Assembly: GCF_023893635.1 (NCBI RefSeq)
Contig: NZ_JAMWYK010000002.1
Coordinates: 124,001 to 188,000 of the forward strand
Length of the DNA: 64,000 nt
Reading direction: 5' to 3'
Source: Fructobacillus apis
GTDB lineage: Bacteria; Bacillota; Bacilli; Lactobacillales; Lactobacillaceae
Shown piece after piece: positions 52,298 to 60,841 of this stretch. Both the position numbers and the translations under genes were made by a program. Below the pieces are notes generated by a model that was not told the origin of the DNA, did no database searches, and was given only the letters and a program-made list of their open reading frames with translations. Position 1 is the stretch's first letter; every line of letters starts with the position of its first letter.

Positions 52298-53371
52298 ATG
52301 AATATCGTAGATTCAATTCAAAAAGTCGTAACTAACGCCTCAATTATTGGTGCCATTGTTGCAACAATCGGTACTATTTTGCTCGGTTACTGGTTACGCA
52401 AGACGGACCGTCTGAAGGAAGGTGCCGTTAAAACGTTAACTGCTGTCACGATGACCGTTGCTTTGCCACTCTTGGCATTCAACTCATTCATGACGCCCTT
52501 GAACCAAAAGACTTTGGAACAAGGAATGTCAGTGTTGATCTGGGGACTCGTGATTTACATCATCTTGATCATCACGATGCCATGGTTGTACGCCAAGTAC
52601 GGTAAGGACGAACGAGATGTCTTGGGTGTCCTCACGTCATTTGGTTCAACGACTTTCTTCGGAATGCCAATCGTTGGTGCCGTCTATGGTGCAAAGGGTG
52701 TGATGTACGCATCCATCTTTAACATCGGTTACCGTGTCTTCTTGTACTCATACGCTTACATCAAGATGTCTGGTCAGCAATTGAAGGGTGAACACATCAA
52801 GAAGATGTTGTTGAACCCAATCGTTATTGCAACCTTTGCCGGACTCTTCTTGTGGTTGGTTCAAAACGCTGCGCCACAAGTTGAAGTGATGGTAACGAAC
52901 GCCACGACTGGAAAGGCTGCCTTGCAACACGTTGCCTTCTTCCGTTTGGACGCCACGATGCCATGGCTCTTCTCATGGTTTAAGATTTTGGCTTCATTGG
53001 CATCCCCACTTGCTTGGTTGGCCATCGGTGCCAACTTGGCCCAGATGTCATTCGGTGAAGCCTTGAAGAACAAGACGGCTTGGTACTACTCATTCAACAA
53101 GGTCATCATCGTGCCTGTTGTGATGATCGCTTTGATCGTTGTTACGTCAGCCATGGGTATCTTGCCAGTTGACCACGTCGCCTTGGCAACGATGGTTATC
53201 ATGATGGCAACGCCGGTTGCGACTGTGGCTGTTAACTACGCCATGGCCTTCAACCGCCAATCATTGATGGCATCCAACACGTCACTTATCTCAACGATTT
53301 TTGCAACGGTGGCCATCCCTGTATGGATTATCATCGTGCAGCTCTTGGGCGACATGCCACTCTTCAAGTAA
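52298..53371 (+). CDS. AEC-family transporter (auxin efflux carrier/malate permease type)
   Basis: 357 residues from ATG 52298, preceded by TTGGAGG at proper spacing (an in-frame TTG at 52286 overlaps that site). About ten membrane helices in two bundles; TVTMTVALPLLAFNSF and TSFGSTTFFGMPIVGAVYG are typical AEC motifs. In lactic acid bacteria members carry malate, lactate or other organic acids. The D-2-hydroxyacid dehydrogenase directly downstream suggests that a 2-hydroxy or 2-oxo acid is the substrate. Confidence 0.9.
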   Translation: MNIVDSIQKVVTNASIIGAIVATIGTILLGYWLRKTDRLKEGAVKTLTAVTMTVALPLLAFNSFMTPLNQKTLEQGMSVLIWGLVIYIILIITMPWLYAKYGKDERDVLGVLTSFGSTTFFGMPIVGAVYGAKGVMYASIFNIGYRVFLYSYAYIKMSGQQLKGEHIKKMLLNPIVIATFAGLFLWLVQNAAPQVEVMVTNATTGKAALQHVAFFRLDATMPWLFSWFKILASLASPLAWLAIGANLAQMSFGEALKNKTAWYYSFNKVIIVPVVMIALIVVTSAMGILPVDHVALATMVIMMATPVATVAVNYAMAFNRQSLMASNTSLISTIFATVAIPVWIIIVQLLGDMPLFK

Positions 53372-53373
53372 TC

Positions 53374-53412
53374 AGTAAGCAGACGGCCGGGGTTTTTCCT
53401 CGGCCGCTTACT
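53374..53412. other. Long hairpin between AEC and dehydrogenase genes
   Basis: AGTAAGC pairs with GCTTACT and CGGCCG with CGGCCG around a loop of about ten bases. There is no T-run, so it is more likely an mRNA stability or attenuation element than a full terminator. Confidence 0.45.
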
Positions 53413-53457
53413 TAACCAGAAACTCTCTCATACAAAGAACTTTCAGAGGAGGCCGAG

Positions 53458-54471
53458 ATGGCTTTTAAGATTATTTCATTTGGAACGCGTGAAAACGAAA
53501 TTTCACACTTTGATGCGTTGAACAAGGAAGGCTTTGAATTAACGTACAAGGCTGAAAACTTGACGCACGAAAACATTGACTTGGTGAAGGGCTTTGACGG
53601 TGTCTTGTTGCGTGCCAACAACGTCGCCGACAAGCAAAACTTGGACCAAATGGCTGAATGGGGCATCAAGTATGTCTTCACTCGTACTGTTGGTTACAAC
53701 CACATCGATTTGGAAGCTGCCAAGGCAAACGATCAAATCGTTGCTTACGTGCCAGCTTACTCCCCATACGCCGTGGCTGACTTGGCCTTCGGTTTGGGAA
53801 TCATGCAAAACCGTAACTTGGCGGGTGCCGTAGCCAACTCACAAAACTCAGACTTCCGTCCAAACCCAGCTTCATTCGTACCTGAATTCCAAAACCTCAC
53901 GGTGGGAATCGTTGGAACGGGTAAGATTGGTTTGGCCGAAGCCAAGCTTTGGAAGGGTGTTGGTTCAAAGGTTTTGGGTTACGACCCATTCCCTAAGGAC
54001 GGCATCGAAGACATCTTGACTTACAAGTCATTGGAAGACTTGCTCAAGGAATCCGACATCGTTTCCTTGCACGTGCCATACTTCAAGGGCACAAACGACA
54101 AGTTCTTTGCCGAAAAGGAATTGAAGATGATGAAGTCTTCAGCCATCTTGGTGAACACGGCCCGCGCCGAAATCACGGACGAAGAAGCCATCATCGCTGC
54201 TGTGAAGGACGGCGAAATCAAGGGCTTTGCGACGGACGTTATCTCAAACGAACGCGCTTACTTCGGTCAAGTAAAACCGGAAGCAGCCAAGGATTCTGCC
54301 TCAATCATGGCACAGTTCCAAGCGCTCTACCCTAAGATCGTGTTGACGCCGCACATCGGTTCATACACGGAAAACGCCTTGGACGACATGATTTCAATCT
54401 CATACGCTAACTTCAAGAACGCCATCGAAGGCAACTTCGAAAACAACTTCTTGGTGTCACCAGAAGCGTAA
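53458..54471 (+). CDS. D-2-hydroxyacid dehydrogenase (D-lactate dehydrogenase-like)
   Basis: 337 residues. NAD-binding GIVGTGKIGLAEA (about 149-161), catalytic Arg in VNTARAEITDEEAI, Glu in the ATDVISNERAYF region and His in TPHIGSYTENA. Reduces 2-oxo acids to D-2-hydroxy acids with NADH. It could be D-LDH or D-hydroxyisocaproate dehydrogenase; the residues seen do not decide. AGAGGAGG upstream; terminator at 54485-54514. Confidence 0.9.
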   Translation: MAFKIISFGTRENEISHFDALNKEGFELTYKAENLTHENIDLVKGFDGVLLRANNVADKQNLDQMAEWGIKYVFTRTVGYNHIDLEAAKANDQIVAYVPAYSPYAVADLAFGLGIMQNRNLAGAVANSQNSDFRPNPASFVPEFQNLTVGIVGTGKIGLAEAKLWKGVGSKVLGYDPFPKDGIEDILTYKSLEDLLKESDIVSLHVPYFKGTNDKFFAEKELKMMKSSAILVNTARAEITDEEAIIAAVKDGEIKGFATDVISNERAYFGQVKPEAAKDSASIMAQFQALYPKIVLTPHIGSYTENALDDMISISYANFKNAIEGNFENNFLVSPEA

Positions 54472-54484
54472 GTTAAACTTGCCA

Positions 54485-54514
54485 AAGTCGGGCCCGATTC
54501 GGGCCCGGCTTTTT
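54485..54514 (+). terminator. Terminator after the dehydrogenase gene
   Basis: GTCGGGCCC and GGGCCCGGC with loop GATTC, then five T. Confidence 0.85.
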
Positions 54515-54606
54515 CATTTGCCTTCCCATCCCCCGCCATCAAAATCCCTGCAACCTCGCACGCTTCATCCCGTCTCCCCCCATCTTTTCCATCCCAAAAA
54601 TTCCGT

Positions 54607-54636
54607 TTGAAACACCGCCTTTTCCTACGTTAGAAT
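54607..54636 (+). promoter_or_regulatory. Promoter of the SDR gene
   Basis: TTGAAA (54607-54612), 18-base spacer, TAGAAT (54631-54636). Confidence 0.55.
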
Positions 54637-54681
54637 GGTCGTACACAAAAACGAGAACGAACGAGAAAAGGAGAAAAACAC

Positions 54682-55512
54682 ATGGCAAAGACATGGTTTA
54701 TCACTGGAACCTCATCCGGATTTGGAAAAGACCTGGCCATCCGTTTGGCTAAGCAATCAGACGTGAACGTGGTCGCAACGGCCCGTCACACAGAAGCACT
54801 CGACTACTTGGATGAGTTCGACAAGGGTCAAATCTTGAAGGCGCAGTTGGACGTGACAAAGCCAGAAGAAATCAAGGCGGCGGTGCAAGCGGCCGTCGAT
54901 AAGTTTGGAACCATCGACGTTTTGGATAACAACGCCGGATTGGGCTACTTCTCCACATTCGAAGAAGGAACGGACGCTGACATCAAGAAGATGTTTGACG
55001 TGAACGTCTTCGGGCTCATCAACGTGACGAAGGAAGTACTGCCAATCATGCGTAAGCAGAATTCCGGAATCATCATGGGCTTGTCATCTGTCCTCGGACA
55101 GGTCGGACTCCCTTCCCTTTCTTACTACGCGGGAACGAAGTTCGCGGTTGAAGGAATGTACGAAGCCTTGAAGCAGGAACTTTCCAAGACGAACATCAAG
55201 GTGATGTTGATCGAGCCGTCCGGCTTCCGCACGGACTGGGCCGGCCGTTCATCAAACAAGACGGATACGAAGTTTCCTGACGTCTACGGCGACGTGCAGG
55301 CCGGAATCGATTCCGTCGGTAAGGGTGACGAACCGGGTGACCCTAAGAAGGCCGCGGAAATCATCGTGAAGACGGTGGAAAAGGACGAGGAATTGCCATT
55401 CCGTTTGCCACTGGGACAAGCTTCGGTGGAAGGAACGGAAGCAAAGTTGAAGGCAGACTTGGCCGAAATCGAAAAGATGCACGACCAAGCGGTCTCAGCC
55501 GACTTTTCATAA
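54682..55512 (+). CDS. Short-chain dehydrogenase/reductase
   Basis: 276 residues. Classical SDR: cofactor loop TGTSSGFGKDLA, NNAG motif (DNNAGLGY), catalytic Ser (GLSSVLGQ) and YxxxK (YYAGTKFA). Substrate unknown. Monocistronic between its own promoter and a terminator. Confidence 0.92.
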   Translation: MAKTWFITGTSSGFGKDLAIRLAKQSDVNVVATARHTEALDYLDEFDKGQILKAQLDVTKPEEIKAAVQAAVDKFGTIDVLDNNAGLGYFSTFEEGTDADIKKMFDVNVFGLINVTKEVLPIMRKQNSGIIMGLSSVLGQVGLPSLSYYAGTKFAVEGMYEALKQELSKTNIKVMLIEPSGFRTDWAGRSSNKTDTKFPDVYGDVQAGIDSVGKGDEPGDPKKAAEIIVKTVEKDEELPFRLPLGQASVEGTEAKLKADLAEIEKMHDQAVSADFS

Positions 55513-55526
55513 GCTAATAGAAAAAC

Positions 55527-55566
55527 AAAAAGAGCCACTCCCAAAACGGGAACGGCTCTTTTTTTT
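55527..55566. terminator. Bidirectional terminator, SDR and DUF4811 genes
   Basis: AAAAAGAGCC...GGCTCTTTTT with an inner TCCC/GGGA. A very similar terminator occurs at 58281-58319. Confidence 0.75.
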
Positions 55567-55590
55567 AAACGACATCCAACAACGAGACGT

Positions 55591-56121
55591 CTACTTTTCG
55601 ATAATCTGCCAAGCAGCAGGTACTTGAAGCACGTGCTGAACCGAAATCAGTTCCTGATCACTATCGTGATCAAATAAGAATTCCATCAAATCTGACTCGT
55701 AAGTCCAGGACTTCGTAGTTGTCTTGACCTGAGCGTTTTCCACGTTGGCCTTTTCAACGGAAGACTTTGTCTTCGTCGTCTTCACCATGTTCTTCTTGTC
55801 AGGAGCGAAGTGTGGCGTTGCTTCCGCAGCGTTCTCGCTATCCTTGTAAACCAAGACCTGGTTGTCGGCCCCAATCTTCTTTGTAGCCACAGCCTTCATT
55901 GGAGCTTGAGCAGGCGTGATGGAATAAACCTCTTGGGTTGAAACCGTCGTGCGCTCCTCCATTCCGAAATGGCTGTTCATGTTCATGGACAAGAGCACGA
56001 TTCCGGCCACCGTAAGCATTCCGAAGATACCGGAGAAAACGGCGCGCATCACGTTGTTTTTGAGTAAGAAAGCGGAAATAAAGGTCAGGACAACGAGTCC
56101 CGCGATAATCCAAATTAACAT
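55591..56121 (-). CDS. DUF4811 membrane protein
   Basis: 176 residues with two N-terminal membrane helices (3-22 and 28-47), then a mainly polar extracellular part. It matches the DUF4811 family, which in lactobacilli is encoded next to DHA2 efflux permeases, as here (1-base gap). Probably an accessory subunit of the pump; not proven. Confidence 0.8.
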   Translation of the reverse strand: MLIWIIAGLVVLTFISAFLLKNNVMRAVFSGIFGMLTVAGIVLLSMNMNSHFGMEERTTVSTQEVYSITPAQAPMKAVATKKIGADNQVLVYKDSENAAEATPHFAPDKKNMVKTTKTKSSVEKANVENAQVKTTTKSWTYESDLMEFLFDHDSDQELISVQHVLQVPAAWQIIEK

Positions 56122-56122
56122 A

Positions 56123-57598
56123 TTAGTTAGCCTCCTTGTTTGACTTCATAAAGAAGACGAAGATAAATCCGAGGACGGCAAAGATGAGTGAAATTAAGAA
56201 TGCCGTTTGGAAACCATCCATTGAAGCGTTCATCATTTGACCTGCGTAAGCGATAGAATCAGAAGCCTTCAAAGATGCGCTTGGCGTGTTGTTGTTAATC
56301 ACGTTTTGCACAACAGAAGTGAGCAAGGCCACGACAACGGATGAGGATACCTGGCGCAACGTGTTGTTGGCAGCCGTTCCGTCGGCTCCCTTTTCATCAG
56401 GAAGAGCCGACATAGCAGCCGTCGTCAAAGGCATCATGACCATGGCAATCCCTGCCATTCGAAGGGCGTAGAGAACGGAAATAACGATGGTTGGTGTCGT
56501 CGCGTTCAAGAAGACGTAAGGTACCGTTCCAAGGGCAAGAATCCCAAATCCAAAGTAGCACATCACTTTGACGCCGACCTTGTTATACAAGATTCCGGCA
56601 ACCGGTGACATGAATCCCATGAAGAGGGCTCCCCACATTAAGGTAATTCCAGAATCGAGGGTGGAAAGGCCGCGGATGTTTTGCAAGTAAGTTGGCAACA
56701 TCATTTCGACTCCGTACATCGCCATTGTTGCGAGCAACAAAGCAACCGTGGAAATCGTGAATTCCTTCTTTGCAAAGACACGGATGTCCAAGAAAGGAAC
56801 GGGCAACTTCAATTGACGCCAGGCAAAGGCAGCCAGGAGAAGGACACCAGCTACAATCGGCAGGATCACTTGGCCAAAGTCAGACCATCCCATGGCCGCA
56901 ACGTTGGTGAAGCCCCAGAGGAAGAGACCGAATCCAGCAACGGACATCACAAGTGACGTAACGTCCAACTTCAACTTCTTCGTTTCCATCACGTCCTTCA
57001 AGAGGAAGGGAGCCAAAATCGTAGCAATGATGATAATGATGAATGGAATGACGAAGATGGAGCGCCAGTCGCTGCTCAACGTCAAGCCGAGAATGTTGTG
57101 GTCCTTGTTCAAGATCCACCCCGTCAACGTCGGACCGATGGCCGGTGACATTCCAACAACCAAGCCCATGAGGCCCATGGCCGTACCACGTTCTTCAGGT
57201 TTGTACATGTTGATGATGAGCACCTGCAGCATTGGCATCATGATTCCAACGGCCATGGCTGCAACGATTCGTCCGGCGACAAAGAGCCACCACATGTCCT
57301 GTCGTTCCGGCGTGAACATGGAAAGGGAAATTCCAATCAGCAGTAACACGTAAGAAACGATGTGGAGCATCTTTGTTGGGATGCGGTTAGCCAAGTAGGC
57401 GGACAACGGAATCATCATTCCGTTCACCAGCAAGAACCAGGTTGTGGCCTGTTGAGCCGTCGACAAATCGATGTTAAAAGCTGTCATCAGCGTTGGCAAA
57501 GCCGTCCCGAGGGATGTTTGCATCAACGCTCCTGACATGGCAGCGATCATCAACACGGCGAGAATGAGGCCGCGGTTGTAAGGACGCTTTTCATTCAT
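56123..57598 (-). CDS. DHA2-family MFS drug efflux permease
   Basis: 491 residues with 14 membrane helices. Motif A-like LANRIPTKMLH and motif C GLVVGMSPAIGPTLTGWIL mark the 14-TM DHA2 (LmrB/QacA) group. Under control of the divergent TetR regulator: TTGACA and extended -10 TGCTAAACT on the minus strand overlap two operator-like repeats. Confidence 0.93.
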   Translation of the reverse strand: MNEKRPYNRGLILAVLMIAAMSGALMQTSLGTALPTLMTAFNIDLSTAQQATTWFLLVNGMMIPLSAYLANRIPTKMLHIVSYVLLLIGISLSMFTPERQDMWWLFVAGRIVAAMAVGIMMPMLQVLIINMYKPEERGTAMGLMGLVVGMSPAIGPTLTGWILNKDHNILGLTLSSDWRSIFVIPFIIIIIATILAPFLLKDVMETKKLKLDVTSLVMSVAGFGLFLWGFTNVAAMGWSDFGQVILPIVAGVLLLAAFAWRQLKLPVPFLDIRVFAKKEFTISTVALLLATMAMYGVEMMLPTYLQNIRGLSTLDSGITLMWGALFMGFMSPVAGILYNKVGVKVMCYFGFGILALGTVPYVFLNATTPTIVISVLYALRMAGIAMVMMPLTTAAMSALPDEKGADGTAANNTLRQVSSSVVVALLTSVVQNVINNNTPSASLKASDSIAYAGQMMNASMDGFQTAFLISLIFAVLGFIFVFFMKSNKEAN

Positions 57599-57617
57599 AA
57601 TCTCTTTCTCCTTTTAT

Positions 57618-57689
57618 GTGGAACATTTTGTACCACTTGGTTACAACGAATAGTTTAGCACGTTTTTTAACTGTGTCAATATGTTCCAC
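57618..57689. promoter_or_regulatory. Operator repeats in the MFS/TetR divergent promoter
   Basis: GTGGAACATTTTGTACCAC (57618-57636) is a palindrome with halves GTGGwACA/TGTwCCAC. A second, degenerate copy ends in TGTTCCAC (57682-57689) and overlaps the -35 TTGACA (57679-57674, minus) of the permease promoter. A TATAAT for the TetR gene lies at 57700-57705. Confidence 0.6.
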
Positions 57690-57733
57690 TAAAATTTGTT
57701 ATAATACTTTTCGAAGAGTAAAAGGAGACGCAG

Positions 57734-58276
57734 ATGAACTACGGCCAACAGCAAAACGAACGGGTTAAAAATCAGATTGTGGATGGACTTTTCTCAGAGT
57801 TAAAGGAACGTCCTTTTTCAGAAATCCGCATCGCTTCCTTAATTAAGACCGCGGGTGTGGGTCGCACGTCCTACTACCGAAACTTCGATAGTAAGGAAGA
57901 AATTTTAAGCTACTACCTAAACAGCCTGGTGGAAAAACGAATGGCGGAAGGCCGTCCAACGGAGTGGACGAAGCAGTCCGTGCCCGCCGACCTGGAAAAG
58001 ATTTTTTCTTTCTTCCAAATGGAAAAGGAGCGCTTTTTGCTCCTCTTCAATAGCGGCCTGTCGGCTTACATCTTTGATTTCTTCCGCTCGATTCCAAATA
58101 GCGAACGGGCGCAAAACGATAAGTTTCAGAATACTCCCTACCTGATTCCCTTCTTCACGGGAGCGATGCCTTCGGTGTTGTTTGAATGGTTGAAAAAGGA
58201 CACGCCGGAGAGCCCCCAAGAAATGGCGCAGATCGTAACGGAACTGCTACCGCCGGTTTTCTTTTCAGATGATTAA
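57734..58276 (+). CDS. TetR/AcrR-family regulator of the DHA2 pump
   Basis: 180 residues. HTH in EIRIASLIKTAGVGRTSYYRNF (residues about 30-50), ligand domain of the TetR_C type. Divergent from the MFS gene with palindromic operator between them; likely repressor released by the pump's substrate. Confidence 0.9.
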   Translation: MNYGQQQNERVKNQIVDGLFSELKERPFSEIRIASLIKTAGVGRTSYYRNFDSKEEILSYYLNSLVEKRMAEGRPTEWTKQSVPADLEKIFSFFQMEKERFLLLFNSGLSAYIFDFFRSIPNSERAQNDKFQNTPYLIPFFTGAMPSVLFEWLKKDTPESPQEMAQIVTELLPPVFFSDD

Positions 58277-58280
58277 TAAA

Positions 58281-58319
58281 CAAAAAGAGCCACTCCCGTT
58301 TTGGAAGTGGCTCTTTTTT
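58281..58319. terminator. Bidirectional terminator, TetR and LysR genes
   Basis: AAGAGCCACT and AGTGGCTCTT with inner CC/GG; T-runs on both strands. Confidence 0.8.
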
Positions 58320-59188
58320 TATAACAAATCCTTTTGGTGTTTCACCATGAAATCAATAAAGTACTGGGCGGCAATTGGAAGGGTTTCCTTGTCGCGGTAG
58401 ACAACGGCAACCGGTCGTTTCACAGCCGGAAGAACGGATTTAGCAACGACTTCAAAGTTCGTGCGGGAGTCAACTAGCTCGGAAAGAATGCCGATACCAA
58501 GCCCCGCTTCCACCATCGCCATGATGGTGTAGTCATCTTGAATACGGTAACGCACATCCGGGGTCAAACCGGCCTTTTCAAAGGCAGCCAAAGGTTCGGA
58601 GTACCCCCCTCCCTCAACCAGGATAAAGGGGTCGTCCGTCATCTTTTCAATCGGCACGGCGTCAAGCTTAGCCAGCGGGTGGCCGCTAGGCAAGAAGACC
58701 TTCATCTCCGTTTCGTGCAAGATGACCTTATTGAAGCCATCCCCATACTCCGAGGTCATGAGCCCAAAGTCGATCTCGCCACGCTTCAGCCAATCGACAA
58801 TCATACCGAAATCCCCCTGCTGCAAGACGAACTCGATGTTCGGGTACTTTTCTTGAAAAGACTTAAAGAGCGGTGGGAGCCAGTAGCAAGAAACCGAGGT
58901 GATGGCCCCGATGCGGACGGTTCCCGTGTCCAATCCCTTCAAGGACGCAGCCCGTTCTTCCAGCGCCTGGTACTGGCGCAAAGCTTGGACGATGTAAGGA
59001 TAGAGCTCCTCCCCTTCCGCGGTCAAAGATACCCCGTTGCGAGAGCGCTTTAAAATCTGAATGCCGAACTCCTTCTCGAGGGCGGCCATCATCTGCGAAA
59101 CGGATGATTGCGTGTACCCCAGGGCTTCGGCCGCCTTCGTGAAGGACTTTAACTGGATGATTGTTTCTAAAACAAGTAAACGATTCAT
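58319..59188 (-). CDS. LysR-family regulator
   Basis: 289 residues. N-terminal winged HTH (SFTKAAEALGYTQSSVSQMMAALE), C-terminal periplasmic-binding-like effector domain from about 90. Divergent from the APC permease, with a perfect 9-bp inverted repeat in the gap. Likely activator of the permease gene. Confidence 0.93.
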   Translation of the reverse strand: MNRLLVLETIIQLKSFTKAAEALGYTQSSVSQMMAALEKEFGIQILKRSRNGVSLTAEGEELYPYIVQALRQYQALEERAASLKGLDTGTVRIGAITSVSCYWLPPLFKSFQEKYPNIEFVLQQGDFGMIVDWLKRGEIDFGLMTSEYGDGFNKVILHETEMKVFLPSGHPLAKLDAVPIEKMTDDPFILVEGGGYSEPLAAFEKAGLTPDVRYRIQDDYTIMAMVEAGLGIGILSELVDSRTNFEVVAKSVLPAVKRPVAVVYRDKETLPIAAQYFIDFMVKHQKDLL

Positions 59189-59233
59189 TTATATCAGTTT
59201 TCCTTATGCAAGTATGTTGTTTATTAATTTTAC

Positions 59234-59259
59234 TTATCATAACATAGGCCTTATGATAA
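59234..59259. promoter_or_regulatory. Inverted repeat, probable LysR operator
   Basis: TTATCATAA (59234-59242) and TTATGATAA (59251-59259), perfect 9-bp arms with an 8-base spacer; contains the T-N11-A pattern of LysR sites. Lies 34 bases before the APC start. Confidence 0.65.
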
Positions 59260-59292
59260 ATGTAATCAATAAAGAAGTTTGGAGAAGCTCCT

Positions 59293-60693
59293 ATGGATAT
59301 ATTTAAGAAAGAATCGGTTGCATCATTCATGCAATCCGATTCAAAACTGAAAAAGACGCTCCGCACAAAGGACCTGATTGGTTTGGGAATCGGTGCCGTT
59401 ATCGGTACTGGAATCTTCATCTTGCCAGGTCACGAAGCCGCATCCCACGCAGGACCAGCGGTTGCCATCGCCTTCTTGTTGGCCGCCTTGGTTTCAGGAT
59501 TGGTTGGAATGGCCTACGCGGAATTCTCATCCGCCATGCCCGTTGCCGGTTCGGCCTACTCCTTTGGATCCGTTGTCTTCGGTGAAATCATCGGATGGAT
59601 TTTGGGTTGGGCCCTGATTTTGGAATACTTCCTGGCTGTCTCTGCTGAAGCAACTGGGTTTGCCGCCTACTTCAACGATAACTTGTTGACGGCGGTCGGC
59701 ATTCACCTGCCAAAGGCCTTACAAGCCGGTCCAATGGAAGGTGGGGTTGTGAACATCACGGCCGTTGCCATCGTTTTGATCATTGCCGCCATCATCATGA
59801 AGGGTTCAGCGATTTCAACCAAGGTTGAAAACTTCGCCGTTGTGGTGAAGGTTGCAGTCATCATCCTCTTCATCGCCGTTGGTTTCTTCTACATCAAGAC
59901 GGACAACTACGTACCGTTCTACCCAGAACAATTCCACGGCGCACCATTCGGAATGGGTGGTATCTTAACCGCCGCAGCAACGGTGTTCTTCGCCTTCATC
60001 GGATTTGACGCTTTGGCTGCCAACTCCGCCGAAACGATCAACCCTGGTAAGACGGTTGTCCGTGGTGTCCTGGGAACGGTTGCCATCGCCGTTGTGCTTT
60101 ACGTGACCTTCTCATTCGTATTGACTGGAATCGTCAACTACAAGCAACTCGGTGTCGATGACCCAGCCGCCTTTGCGCTTCAAGTGATCCACTTGAACGC
60201 CTTCAACAAGCTCATCACGGTCGGTGCCCTCTTCGGTATCTTTACGGCCATGATGACGATGTTCATCGGTGGTTCACGACTGGTTTACGCCCTTGGACGT
60301 GACGGCCTTCTTCCTAAGGCTATGGGTACGGTTTCTGAAAAGTACCACGTTCCAGAAAAGGCCATCATCGTTGCAACGATTGTGCAAGCCTTCTTCGCCG
60401 GAATGGTGCCACTTTCACAGTTGGCCTCACTGATTAACGCCGGAACGTTGATTGCCTTTGCTTTCATCTCATTCGGTGTCATCAAGCTCCGCCGTCGCAA
60501 GGACATCCAAAACGACGGCTTCAAGATGCCTTGGTACCCATTCCTCCCAATCGTGGCTGGATCATGTGCCGTTGGATTCATCTTCATGCTCCCAGCCGTT
60601 ACACAGATTTCTGTAACGATCTGGTTGGCCATTGGAATCGTATTCTACTTTGTTTACGGTGTGCACCACTCAAAGCTTCAAAAGAAGAACTAA
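59293..60693 (+). CDS. APC-family amino acid permease (YfnA/cationic type)
   Basis: 466 residues with 12 membrane helices. GIGAVIGTGIFILPG (substrate loop of helix 1) and the region FAFIGFDALAANSAET mark the cationic amino acid transporter group of the APC family. Substrate not certain. Regulated by the divergent LysR gene. GGAGAAG upstream of the ATG. Confidence 0.92.
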   Translation: MDIFKKESVASFMQSDSKLKKTLRTKDLIGLGIGAVIGTGIFILPGHEAASHAGPAVAIAFLLAALVSGLVGMAYAEFSSAMPVAGSAYSFGSVVFGEIIGWILGWALILEYFLAVSAEATGFAAYFNDNLLTAVGIHLPKALQAGPMEGGVVNITAVAIVLIIAAIIMKGSAISTKVENFAVVVKVAVIILFIAVGFFYIKTDNYVPFYPEQFHGAPFGMGGILTAAATVFFAFIGFDALAANSAETINPGKTVVRGVLGTVAIAVVLYVTFSFVLTGIVNYKQLGVDDPAAFALQVIHLNAFNKLITVGALFGIFTAMMTMFIGGSRLVYALGRDGLLPKAMGTVSEKYHVPEKAIIVATIVQAFFAGMVPLSQLASLINAGTLIAFAFISFGVIKLRRRKDIQNDGFKMPWYPFLPIVAGSCAVGFIFMLPAVTQISVTIWLAIGIVFYFVYGVHHSKLQKKN

Positions 60694-60715
60694 TTTAAAA
60701 CATTCTCTCATAGAG

Positions 60716-60751
60716 AAAGCCGCATTCGCCCCAAACGAATGCGGCTTTTTT
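60716..60751 (+). terminator. Terminator after the APC permease
   Basis: AAGCCGCATTCG and CGAATGCGGCTT, then six T. Confidence 0.88.
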
Positions 60752-60841
60752 GCATTTTAATCTTCGCTAAATTCTCATTTAATTTTAATATAGACATTCC
60801 AATCTACAATAATGTTTATTCCAATTAAGGAGGCTTATCTT

